Shown here: one piece after another, positions 1 through 7,881 of the stretch
Numbering within the stretch: the first letter of the stretch is position 1
How the letters are laid out: each line of letters starts with the position of its first letter
Assembly: GCA_050015275.1 (NCBI GenBank)
Contig: JBEKBS010000004.1
Coordinates: 62,001 to 126,000 of the forward strand
Source: DATKJS01 sp050015275
Lineage (GTDB): Bacteria; Acidobacteriota; Aminicenantia; Aminicenantales; Saccharicenantaceae
Length of the DNA stretch: 64,000 bases
Reading direction: 5' to 3'
The notes under the pieces: model-generated
What the model was told of the DNA's origin: nothing
The model's database searches: none
The model's input: the letters and a program-made list of their open reading frames with translations, nothing else
Program-made: the position numbers and the translations under genes

Positions 1-2124
1 GACCCAGGCTGGACGGATTACCGGAGAAGGGCCCTTTATTCGACCTTCGACGTGACCGGGCTTCTTCGGGAAAAGAACGCCGCGGGGATCATCCTCGGGA
101 ACGGCCGCCACATCAGGTCCTTCGGCTACGACGCGCCCCGGGCGACGGTCCGCATCGAGATCGAAGGCGAGAGCGGCGAGCGAAATGTCATCCTGTCCGA
201 CGATACGTGGAAGACGTCCCTCGGCCCCCTCCAGGAAAACGGCATCTATTTCGGCGAAAAATACGATGCCCGCCTCGAGATGCCGGGGTGGGACGAACCG
301 GGCTTCAACGATTCGGGCTGGGAAAAGGCCGTTATCGTCCCCGGTCCCCCCCTGGCCTCCCAGCTCATCCCCCCGGTCCGTGCCTGTCAACGTTTGAAAC
401 CGGCCGATTTCTACGCCTCCGCGCCAGGGTCCTGGGTTTTCGATTTCGGCCAGAACATTTCCGGCTGGGTCCGGATGCAGGTCCAGGGTCCCATGGGAAC
501 TGAGGTCCGGCTGAAGCACGCCGAGCTCGTTCACGAGGACGGCTCAGTGAACATGGGCCCCACGGAGAACGCCGAGGCCACGGATATCTACATCCTGAAG
601 GGCCGCGGCCTTGAGACCTACGAGCCCCGCTTCACCTATCATGGCTTCCGCTATGTCGAGCTCAGCGGCTACCCGGGCGAACCGTCCGCCGACACCCTGG
701 AAGCCCTCTTCGTCCACTCGGACGTCGAGACGGCCGGGGCATTTTCCTGCTCGAACGAGCTCATCAACAGGATCCACACCAATGTCCTGTGGGGGCAGCT
801 GTCGAACCTTATGAGCATCCCCACGGACTGCCCGCAAAGGGACGAGCGGCACGGCTGGCTCGGCGACGCCCATCTCTCCGCCGAAGAGGCCATTTACAAC
901 TTTGACATGTCGGGCTTTTACGCTAAGTTCCTTGAAGACATCCGGCTCGCCCAGAAGGAGGATGGCAGCCTGCCCGACGTGGCCCCGCCTTACCTGCCGA
1001 GCCTCTACCCGGCGGACCCGGCCTGGAGCGCGGCCTACGCGACGCTCGCATGGCTGCATTATGAGCATTACGAGGACGCCAAAGTCCTGGCCCGCCACTA
1101 TCCTAGCCTCAGGAAATATATCGACTTCCTCGGCCGGAACGCCGGGGGGCACATCATCAAAGGCCTGGGCAAGTACGGCGATTGGTGTCCTCCGGGCAGC
1201 ATCGTGCCCAAGAAGACCCCGGTGGAATTCACCTCGACCTGGTACTATTACCACGACGTCCTCCTTCTCGCGAAGATCGCCCGGGTTCTCGGCCGCGACG
1301 AGGAAGCCAAGGAATATGCCCGTCTCGCCGAAAACATCCTGGAGGCCTTCAACGCGACCTTCCTCGGCGACGACCAGTACGTCGCGATCCGGGTCAGCCG
1401 CATCGACAGCTATCCAAATCAGACGTCCAATGTCCTGCCTCTTTATCTGGACATGGTCCCTCCGGGGAAAAAGGGCAAGGTCCTCGAGAGCCTTCTCCGG
1501 AGCGTCGTCCGTCAGCAGGACGGCCACATCGATACGGGCATCCTGGGCACCCGATATATCCTGGACGTCCTGACCCGGAGCGGCCAGGCGGAAACGGCCT
1601 TCCGGATGGCGACCCTGAAAAGCTATCCGGGCTGGGGGTACATGATCGAAGAAGGCGCCACGACCCTCTGGGAGAGATGGGAAAAATTGACCGGGCCGGC
1701 GATGAACTCCCAGAACCATATCATGTTCGGGAGCGTTGATGCCTGGTTCTACAGGACGATCGGAGGCTTAAGCCTCCTCGAGCCCGGCTGGGAAAGGTTT
1801 CAGGTCAAGCCCCATATCCTCGGCGATCTGACGTCCGCCGAAGCGAGCCTGAAGACCGTCCGGGGTCCCATCCGCGCGGCCTGGAAGAAGGACGAGTCGT
1901 CCTTCGACCTCGAGGTCCTCGTGCCCGTGGGTTCAGCGGCCAGGGTCCATATCCCGGAGCTCTATAAGGACGGCCTGGTCACGGAATCCGGGAAAGTCAT
2001 CTGGACGGGTTCCCGGGCAGGCGAAACGGTCCCGGGGATCACAGCGGCCGGAAGGGAAGAGAGGCACGCCGTGTTCGAAGTCGGAAGCGGCGCCTACCGA
2101 TTTGAGTTGACGAAGGCGGGCTGA
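1..2124 (+). CDS. Alpha-L-rhamnosidase, GH78 family (5' end outside window)
   Basis: The reading frame is open from base 1, so the start lies upstream and the first visible residues (RRRALYSTFDVT) are internal. About 707 residues remain. The order fits GH78: an N-terminal beta domain, a second beta domain, the (alpha/alpha)6 catalytic barrel and a C-terminal beta domain near the end. The acid-rich motif CPQRDERHGWLGDA at about bases 829-870 matches the GH78 active-site loop that carries catalytic and substrate-binding Asp and Glu residues. The family removes terminal alpha-L-rhamnose from plant and microbial glycans. Whether it is secreted cannot be judged without the N-terminus. It converges on the aminotransferase gene; the 55-base gap holds a GC hairpin (2133-2146) without a T-run. 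Confidence 0.9.
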   Translation, partial: DPGWTDYRRRALYSTFDVTGLLREKNAAGIILGNGRHIRSFGYDAPRATVRIEIEGESGERNVILSDDTWKTSLGPLQENGIYFGEKYDARLEMPGWDEPGFNDSGWEKAVIVPGPPLASQLIPPVRACQRLKPADFYASAPGSWVFDFGQNISGWVRMQVQGPMGTEVRLKHAELVHEDGSVNMGPTENAEATDIYILKGRGLETYEPRFTYHGFRYVELSGYPGEPSADTLEALFVHSDVETAGAFSCSNELINRIHTNVLWGQLSNLMSIPTDCPQRDERHGWLGDAHLSAEEAIYNFDMSGFYAKFLEDIRLAQKEDGSLPDVAPPYLPSLYPADPAWSAAYATLAWLHYEHYEDAKVLARHYPSLRKYIDFLGRNAGGHIIKGLGKYGDWCPPGSIVPKKTPVEFTSTWYYYHDVLLLAKIARVLGRDEEAKEYARLAENILEAFNATFLGDDQYVAIRVSRIDSYPNQTSNVLPLYLDMVPPGKKGKVLESLLRSVVRQQDGHIDTGILGTRYILDVLTRSGQAETAFRMATLKSYPGWGYMIEEGATTLWERWEKLTGPAMNSQNHIMFGSVDAWFYRTIGGLSLLEPGWERFQVKPHILGDLTSAEASLKTVRGPIRAAWKKDESSFDLEVLVPVGSAARVHIPELYKDGLVTESGKVIWTGSRAGETVPGITAAGREERHAVFEVGSGAYRFELTKAG

Positions 2125-2179
2125 TCCCTCACGGTGCGGCGGCACCCATGCGCGGGGCACGCCGGATTCGCTTCAGGGC

Positions 2180-3577
2180 TTAGAAAAGGAATTTCTTGAA
2201 GAGGCGGGCCGCCTCGCCGTAAGCCTCGATCGTCCGCTCGAGGTCGGCTTTTCTGTGGGTTGTCGATATGGCGCCGCCGCCATGGACGACGTTGACGTTG
2301 TGAACCAGCAAGGCCAGTTTCAACAGGTCTTCCCTCAGTTGGACGTTGGACCGCCGCTCATCATGGAGATCTTCCGGGCTCCGGAGGGCCGTCTCGCCCG
2401 TGGGAAAATGGACCATGATCATGGAGCTCCCGGGAATGACATCATTTCCTCCGCCGGTGCACATGGCCGGCACGCCCTCGGCCGCAAAAACGCGCTCGAC
2501 CCCCGTCCTGAGCTTCTCGCCCGACTGGGCCAGCCGCGGATAGATGGAGGCCGCGTTCCGGATCAGGTGGCGGAGCATGATCAGGCCAGCCTTCATGTAT
2601 TCTGAGTGAGCGGAAAACGTCCCGCCGTCGAAACGGACGCGGCCCCGGAAGCCCTTGCCGCTTTCGCAACCCTCCATGATGTCGCTCCGGCCGACGACAG
2701 CGGCCACGGCGTGCCCGCCGCCGATGATCTTGCCGAAGACCGTGAGGTCAGGGCGGACGCCGTAAGCAACCTGGAGTCCCGACGGAACGAACCGGAAGCC
2801 CGAGACGACTTCATCGAAAATGAGGACAATGCCGTATTTCGCGGTCAGCTCCCGGGCCAAGGTCAGGTATTCCCTGGAAGCGGGAAGGAATCCGCCCACG
2901 CCGAGAAAAGGCTCCAGGATGAAGCAGGCGATACGATCGCCCTTTTCCTTCAAGATCCTCTTGAGGTCCTCGCAGTCGTTGAAGCGGGTGATCAGCGTCC
3001 GTCGGAGGATGTCCTCGAGGACTCCGGCAGACTCGTCCCCTTCGAACCCGGAGCCCGGGTGGAACTTTACGCCTTTGAGAAGATAGGGCGAGGCGCCGTG
3101 CCAGCCGCCGCCGATCTTCAGGACGAAGTCGCGGCCGGTGAACCCCTCGGCCAGCATGACCGAGTACATCGTCGCCAGGGTCCCGGATGTCGTGAAGCGG
3201 AGCCTCTCGTTTTGATAGCCAAGCCGGCTGAGGATGAGCTCGGCCAGCTCGATCTGATGGCTGGCCTCGAACCCGGTGTGGAGAGCGCCCCTGTCGAGAG
3301 AGGCCGCGATCTCGCGGCGGATGAGCCGGGGATTGTGGCCCAGAACGTTGGCGTAATGGCCCTGCCAGTAATCGGTGTACCAGTTGCCGTCAGCGTCGCG
3401 GACGGCCGGCCCCTCGGCCCGCGTGGCGAAGAAGGGATAGGGCCGCCAGAGACGGATCGTGTGGCTCCCGCCGGCGATCATGACCTTCTCGGCCCGATGG
3501 AAGACTGCCCGGCTCTTTTTCGTTTTCTTCTTGTACTCCCGGACCAGGTGGTCCCGGAGCCTGTCCATTCCGTTCAT
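2180..3577 (-). CDS. PLP-dependent class III aminotransferase, glutamate-1-semialdehyde aminomutase-like
   Basis: The protein is 465 residues from the chosen start. It has the fold-type I PLP features of class III aminotransferases: the Asp that binds the pyridine nitrogen in IFDEV (residue 255) and the Schiff-base Lys in VFGKIIGGG (residue 283). The FGKIIGGG context resembles glutamate-1-semialdehyde 2,1-aminomutase (HemL), but no other tetrapyrrole gene is near and HemL is usually about 430 residues, so the substrate is uncertain. An upstream in-frame ATG at 3601 lies inside the -10 box of a TTGACA promoter. I therefore chose the ATG at 3577, which follows GAGAGG by four bases. The gene is alone on its strand between convergent GH78 and a divergent promoter. 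Confidence 0.85.
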   Translation of the reverse strand: MNGMDRLRDHLVREYKKKTKKSRAVFHRAEKVMIAGGSHTIRLWRPYPFFATRAEGPAVRDADGNWYTDYWQGHYANVLGHNPRLIRREIAASLDRGALHTGFEASHQIELAELILSRLGYQNERLRFTTSGTLATMYSVMLAEGFTGRDFVLKIGGGWHGASPYLLKGVKFHPGSGFEGDESAGVLEDILRRTLITRFNDCEDLKRILKEKGDRIACFILEPFLGVGGFLPASREYLTLARELTAKYGIVLIFDEVVSGFRFVPSGLQVAYGVRPDLTVFGKIIGGGHAVAAVVGRSDIMEGCESGKGFRGRVRFDGGTFSAHSEYMKAGLIMLRHLIRNAASIYPRLAQSGEKLRTGVERVFAAEGVPAMCTGGGNDVIPGSSMIMVHFPTGETALRSPEDLHDERRSNVQLREDLLKLALLVHNVNVVHGGGAISTTHRKADLERTIEAYGEAARLFKKFLF

Positions 3578-3599
3578 GTATCCTCTCACGTGTCCCCTC

Positions 3600-3628
3600 A
3601 TTTAACAACCTCGGCGGAGGAATGTCAA
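3600..3628 (-). promoter_or_regulatory. Sigma70-type promoter of the aminotransferase gene
   Basis: Reading the minus strand, TTGACA (3628-3623) is followed after 17 bases by TTAAAT (3605-3600). The -35 box is perfect and the -10 matches four of six. The predicted transcription start near 3593 lies downstream of the ATG at 3601, which is why the later ATG was taken as the gene start. Confidence 0.55.
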
Positions 3629-3686
3629 ATGAGGCCGGGAGGGACCGGCCCTCTTGGAGGCGACTGCCCTTCTTTAATCCGGCGCG

Positions 3687-3732
3687 TTGATAACCCGGGC
3701 CGTTCGGGGTAAAATATCCGGAAGACCGGATA
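3687..3732 (+). promoter_or_regulatory. Promoter with a dyad at the transcription start, upstream of the disulfide oxidoreductase gene
   Basis: TTGATA (3687-3692), a 17-base spacer and TAAAAT (3710-3715) form a good sigma70-type promoter. A perfect inverted repeat, TATCCGG - AAGA - CCGGATA (3715-3732), begins at the last base of the -10 box and covers the expected start of transcription. It is followed directly by AAGGAT as ribosome binding site. It could be an operator or a 5' hairpin controlling translation. Confidence 0.6.
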
Positions 3733-3744
3733 AGGATATCATTC

Positions 3745-4437
3745 ATGGACCTGCTCAACGCGGAAATCCGCGACATCACCCGGAAAAAATTCGAGTCCGA
3801 GCTGGCGAGCAAGGTCTCCCTCCTCTTCTTCACCCAGGAGCCGACGGTCCTCATTGTCCCCAACCGCATCCCCGGCCTGGAGTGCCAGTTCTGCCGGGAG
3901 ACCCGCCAGCTCCTGGAGGAGGTGAAATCTCTCTCCGACAAGATCGACCTCCAGGTCTTCGATTTCGTGGCCCATAAGGAGAAGGCCGCCGAATTCGGCA
4001 TCGACAAGATCCCGGCCACCGTCGTCCTCGGGGTGAAGGACGTCGGCATCCGCTTTTACGGGATCCCTTCGGGCTACGAATACACCAGCCTGGTCGAGGC
4101 CATCGTCGACGTTTCCAAGGGGACGACGGAGCTGGGACCGAAAACCAAGGAATCGCTGCGGACGGTCGGCCGGGACGTTCACATCCAAGTCTTCGTGACC
4201 CCGACGTGCCCTTATTGCACGGCCGCGGTCCGGCTCGGTCACCAGATGGCCGTGGAATCTCATAATGTGAGGTGCGACATGGTCGAGGCCACGGAATTCC
4301 CCCACCTGGCCCAGAAATATACCGTCTACGGCGTCCCCAAGACCGTCATCAACGAAACGGTCGCCATCGATGGGGCCGTGCCCGAAGAGGTCTTCCTGGC
4401 GAACGTCCTCAAGGCCGCCGGGCAGGAAAACGCCTGA
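3745..4437 (+). CDS. Protein disulfide oxidoreductase with two thioredoxin folds (glutaredoxin-like/PDO family)
   Basis: The 230-residue protein has two thioredoxin-fold halves, each with a redox pair and a cis-proline: CQFC (47-50) with IPATV (Pro90), and CPYC (155-158) with VPKT (Pro198). This is the architecture of the PDO/glutaredoxin-like proteins of archaea and some bacteria, which reduce, oxidise or isomerise disulfides in the cytoplasm. No signal peptide is present. It follows a strong promoter with AAGGAT before the ATG, and the next gene begins one base after its stop, so it appears to head the phosphodiesterase operon. The second motif, CPYC, is glutaredoxin-like; the first, CQFC, is unusual. 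The physiological partner is unknown; a thioredoxin reductase would be expected elsewhere. Confidence 0.85.
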   Translation: MDLLNAEIRDITRKKFESELASKVSLLFFTQEPTVLIVPNRIPGLECQFCRETRQLLEEVKSLSDKIDLQVFDFVAHKEKAAEFGIDKIPATVVLGVKDVGIRFYGIPSGYEYTSLVEAIVDVSKGTTELGPKTKESLRTVGRDVHIQVFVTPTCPYCTAAVRLGHQMAVESHNVRCDMVEATEFPHLAQKYTVYGVPKTVINETVAIDGAVPEEVFLANVLKAAGQENA

Positions 4438-4438
4438 C

Positions 4439-5734
4439 ATGCCGGTCTTCAAGCTCCGGAAGAAGAAGCGCGTCTGTGTCATCGGCCTCGACGGCGTCCC
4501 GCACGGCATGGTCCTCGACCTGGCCGCGAAGGGCGTCATGCCGGCCATGGCCAGGCTGGTCGACTCGGGGCACCTCCACAGGATGAAGGCCAGCTTGCCC
4601 GAGATCTCGGCGGTCTCCTGGACCGATTTCATGACGGGCCGGGACTCCGGGGCCCACGGAATTTTCGGGTTCACGGATTTTAAGCCCGGTTCCTACGGCG
4701 TCCGTTACCCCAATTTCCACGACGTGAAAACCCCGACGATCTGGGATACGCTCGGAGACAAAGGGAAAAAGAGCATCGTCATCAACCAGCCCTCCACGTA
4801 CCCGGCCCGGCCCATCAACGGCGTCCTCATCTCCGGCTTCGTGGCCATAGATCTGGCCAAGGCGGTGCACCCTCCCTCCATCCGAGCCGCCCTCGAACGG
4901 ATGGGCTACCAGGTGGACATCGATGTCCTGAGGTCGCGCGCGGACCCCGATGTTCTCATGAGAGAGCTGGCGAGGACCCTGGCCGGGCAGGAGAAGGCCC
5001 TGGATCTCTTCTGGGAAGAGCCCTGGGATCTTTTTGAGTTCGTCATCACCGGCACCGACAGGCTCCACCACTTTCTCTGGGCGGCTTACGAAGACACATC
5101 TCATCCTTTCCACGGGCGCTTCCTTGATTATTATCGCGAGGCCGACAGGCTGATCGGCAAGATCGCGGCATCCTTCCGCAAGGCCACGGGGAGCGAGGAG
5201 GGTCTCTACCTCCTCTCCGACCACGGCTTCACGGGCATCGTCCAGGAGGTCTGCCTCAACGCCTGGCTCGAGGAGAATGGATACCTGGCGTTCAACATGA
5301 GCGCGCCGAAGGGGTTGGAGGACATCGCGGCCACGACCCGGGCCTTCGCCCTGGACCCCAACCGGATCTACCTGAACGTCAAGGGAAAGTTCCCCGCGGG
5401 GAACGTCGAACTCGGAGAGAAGGAGTCCCTCCGCGCGGAGATCGCCCGCAAGCTCGAGATCCTCGAGTTTGAGGGCCGGAAGGTCGTCCGGAAGGCCTTC
5501 TTGTCCGAGGAGATCTACTCCGGCCCGCAGGCCGAGAAGGGTCCCGACCTCGTCGTCCTCGGCGAGCCGGGGTTCGATATGAAGGGGTCGGTCAAGAACA
5601 AAGAGGTCTTCAGCCGTTCGGACCTCCAGGGCATGCACACCTGGGACGACGCATTTTTCTTAGCGGCCGCGGACCACGGCCCGGACCTGGCCATCAAAGA
5701 CATCGCCAAGATCCTCCTGGAAAACCACGCATGA
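4439..5734 (+). CDS. Alkaline phosphatase superfamily protein (type I phosphodiesterase/nucleotide pyrophosphatase-like), cytoplasmic paralogue
   Basis: The protein has 431 residues and no signal or membrane segment. The two-metal site is recognisable: Asp18 in GLDG, Asp207 and His211 in TDRLHH, Asp261-His262 in SDHG and a late His400 in MHTWDD. At the place where nucleotide pyrophosphatases carry the nucleophilic Thr, four residues before the Gly of TG, this protein has Asp63 (SWTDFMTG), with Thr62 next to it. A longer in-frame extension to 4370 would lie inside the preceding gene; the ATG at 4439, one base after that gene's stop, fits better. It overlaps the next paralogue as ATGA. The substrate is unknown; phosphodiester or phosphomonoester hydrolysis is the family expectation. 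Confidence 0.82.
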   Translation: MPVFKLRKKKRVCVIGLDGVPHGMVLDLAAKGVMPAMARLVDSGHLHRMKASLPEISAVSWTDFMTGRDSGAHGIFGFTDFKPGSYGVRYPNFHDVKTPTIWDTLGDKGKKSIVINQPSTYPARPINGVLISGFVAIDLAKAVHPPSIRAALERMGYQVDIDVLRSRADPDVLMRELARTLAGQEKALDLFWEEPWDLFEFVITGTDRLHHFLWAAYEDTSHPFHGRFLDYYREADRLIGKIAASFRKATGSEEGLYLLSDHGFTGIVQEVCLNAWLEENGYLAFNMSAPKGLEDIAATTRAFALDPNRIYLNVKGKFPAGNVELGEKESLRAEIARKLEILEFEGRKVVRKAFLSEEIYSGPQAEKGPDLVVLGEPGFDMKGSVKNKEVFSRSDLQGMHTWDDAFFLAAADHGPDLAIKDIAKILLENHA

Positions 5735-7881
5735 GAACCAGACGGCGAATGACGGGGCTCCTCATCGGCCTCACCGCGGTCTTCGTTCTCTCCCTTTCGA
5801 CCCGGCTCGAAGCCTATGTCGGGCCCGGGGCGGGTTTCGCCTTCCTCTCCTCCTTTTTCGTCCTCTTTCTGACTTTTTTCATGGCCATCTTCTCGTTCCT
5901 GGCCTGGCCCTTCCGCTTCCTGTGGCGCGTCCTCCGGGGCCAGAGGGCTTATAAGGACAGCAAGATCAACAGGATGGTCATCCTCGGGCTGGACGGCATG
6001 GAGCCCACCCTGGCGGAAAAATTCATGGCCGAAGGGAAACTCCCGAACCTGGCCCGGCTCAGGAAGGACGGGACCTACGCCCGGCTGAGGACGACGACGC
6101 CCGCCATCTCGCCCGTGGCCTGGTCGTCCTTCATGACCGGGTCCGAGCCCTCCAAGCACAACATCTTCGACTTCCTGAGCCGCGACCCGCGGACCTACCT
6201 TCCCGACCTTTCTTCGGCCCGGGTCGGCAAGCCCCGACGCGTCCTCTCCATCGGGAAGTACAACATCCCGCTCTCTAAGCCCGAGATCCGCGGGCTCAGA
6301 AAGAGCGTCCCGTTCTGGAAGATCCTGGGCGACAAGGGCATTTTCAGCACAGTCCTCAGGGTCCCGATCACCTTCCCGCCGGAAAAGTTCAAAGGCCACC
6401 TCCTCTCCGGGATGTGCACGCCCGATATGAAGGGCAGCCAGGGGACGTTCTCGTTTTACACGACGGACGGGGAAAAGGTCCGGAAACACGAGGGCGGGGT
6501 CGCGATCCCCGTCGAGATCCAGGGGGACAGGATCCGGACGCATCTTTCCGGTCCTGAAAACACGATGCTCAAGACCCCCGAGGAGATCCGTCTGCCGCTG
6601 ACCCTGACCCTCGACAGGGCCAAAGGCGGGGCCTGGGTCGAAGTCGCTGGGGAAAAAAAGTTCTTCCTCAAGGAAAAAACGTTCAGCCCCTGGGTCCCGG
6701 CCGTTTTCCGGCCCGGATGGGGGATCAAGGTCCGGTCTATCTGCAGGTTCTTCATCTCCGGGCTCGAGCCCCACTTCGAGATGTACGTGACGCCCCTGAA
6801 CATCGACCCGGAGAAGCCGGCCCTGCCGATCTCGCACCCGTTCATCTACTCGATCTATCTGGCCCGGCTCCTGGGACGCTACATCACCCTGGGCGAGGCC
6901 AACGACACCTGGGCCCTGAACGAAGGGATCCTCGGCGAGCAGCCCTTCCTCGACCTCACCTACTCCAACCACGCCGAGTGGGAGGCCATGCTCTCGAACG
7001 CCCTGGAAAAGACGCCCCGGGGTCTCGTGGCCATCGTCTTCGAGACGACCGACAGCATCCAGCACATGTTCTTCCGTTACCTCGACAAGAGCCACCCCGC
7101 CCTGAAAAAGCCCGGCCAGAACGGGCTCAGCGCCCGGGTCATCGAAGATCTCTATGTCAGGATGGACGACCTCGTCGGCCGGGTCAGGAAATCCCTGGAC
7201 GAACGGAGCGTCCTCGTCGTCATGTCCGACCATGGCTTCAAGTCCTTCCGGCGTGGGGTCAACCTCAACTCCTGGCTCCTCAAGAACGGCTACCTGCGCC
7301 TCAAGGACGGAAAGGCGCAGAGCGGCGAGTGGTTCAGGGACGTCGACTGGGAAAAAACCACTGCCTACGCCCTCGGGCTCGGCGGGCTCTACCTCAACGT
7401 CCGCGGCCGGGAGGCCAAAGGGACCGTCGGCCCTGGCGACGAGGCGAAGCGCCTCAAGGCCGAGCTCCTCCAGAAGCTCAAGGGCCTGAAGGACACGGCG
7501 ACGGGGGCCGTCGCCATCACGAATGTCTACGATAAGGATGCGGTTTATTCCGGGCCCTACAAGGACAACGCCCCGGACCTCATCATCGGCTATAACGAAG
7601 GCTTCCGGGCCTCGTGGGAAGGCGTCACGGGCATCGTCAACGACACGATCTTCGACGATAACGACAAGGCCTGGAGCGGAGACCACTGCATCGACCCGGC
7701 CCTCGTCCCCGGCGTCCTCTTCTCGAACCTCAAGATCAAGGGCCAAGCCCCTTCCATCATGGACATCGCCCCGACGGCCCTCGAGCTCTTCGGGCTCCGG
7801 CCGCCGGTCCACATGGACGGCCGCAGCCTCGTCGACGCCGCGGATCCGTTTGGAACGACCTCAGGAAAGAAACCATCATGA
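5731..7881 (+). CDS. Alkaline phosphatase superfamily protein with N-terminal membrane segments
   Basis: The 716-residue protein starts with Arg-rich residues, then a hydrophobic stretch (about 8-27) and a second, longer one (about 33-62), so it is probably membrane anchored. The catalytic region follows, with Asp88 in GLDG, Asp441 and His445 in TTDSIQH, Asp500-His501 in SDHG and the late GDH motif in WSGDH. The nucleophile position holds Ser133 in AWSSFMTG. A region of about 250 residues between the two halves of the site (roughly 150-410) is longer than in the 4439 paralogue and is shared with the next gene. It overlaps both neighbours by four bases, implying coupled translation. No substrate can be named. 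Confidence 0.82.
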   Translation: MRTRRRMTGLLIGLTAVFVLSLSTRLEAYVGPGAGFAFLSSFFVLFLTFFMAIFSFLAWPFRFLWRVLRGQRAYKDSKINRMVILGLDGMEPTLAEKFMAEGKLPNLARLRKDGTYARLRTTTPAISPVAWSSFMTGSEPSKHNIFDFLSRDPRTYLPDLSSARVGKPRRVLSIGKYNIPLSKPEIRGLRKSVPFWKILGDKGIFSTVLRVPITFPPEKFKGHLLSGMCTPDMKGSQGTFSFYTTDGEKVRKHEGGVAIPVEIQGDRIRTHLSGPENTMLKTPEEIRLPLTLTLDRAKGGAWVEVAGEKKFFLKEKTFSPWVPAVFRPGWGIKVRSICRFFISGLEPHFEMYVTPLNIDPEKPALPISHPFIYSIYLARLLGRYITLGEANDTWALNEGILGEQPFLDLTYSNHAEWEAMLSNALEKTPRGLVAIVFETTDSIQHMFFRYLDKSHPALKKPGQNGLSARVIEDLYVRMDDLVGRVRKSLDERSVLVVMSDHGFKSFRRGVNLNSWLLKNGYLRLKDGKAQSGEWFRDVDWEKTTAYALGLGGLYLNVRGREAKGTVGPGDEAKRLKAELLQKLKGLKDTATGAVAITNVYDKDAVYSGPYKDNAPDLIIGYNEGFRASWEGVTGIVNDTIFDDNDKAWSGDHCIDPALVPGVLFSNLKIKGQAPSIMDIAPTALELFGLRPPVHMDGRSLVDAADPFGTTSGKKPS

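Noticed and set aside
5515..7812. Long minus-strand open frame across the second phosphodiesterase
   Set aside because: Same artefact of high GC at third codon position; no motif, no start context, opposite a conserved gene.
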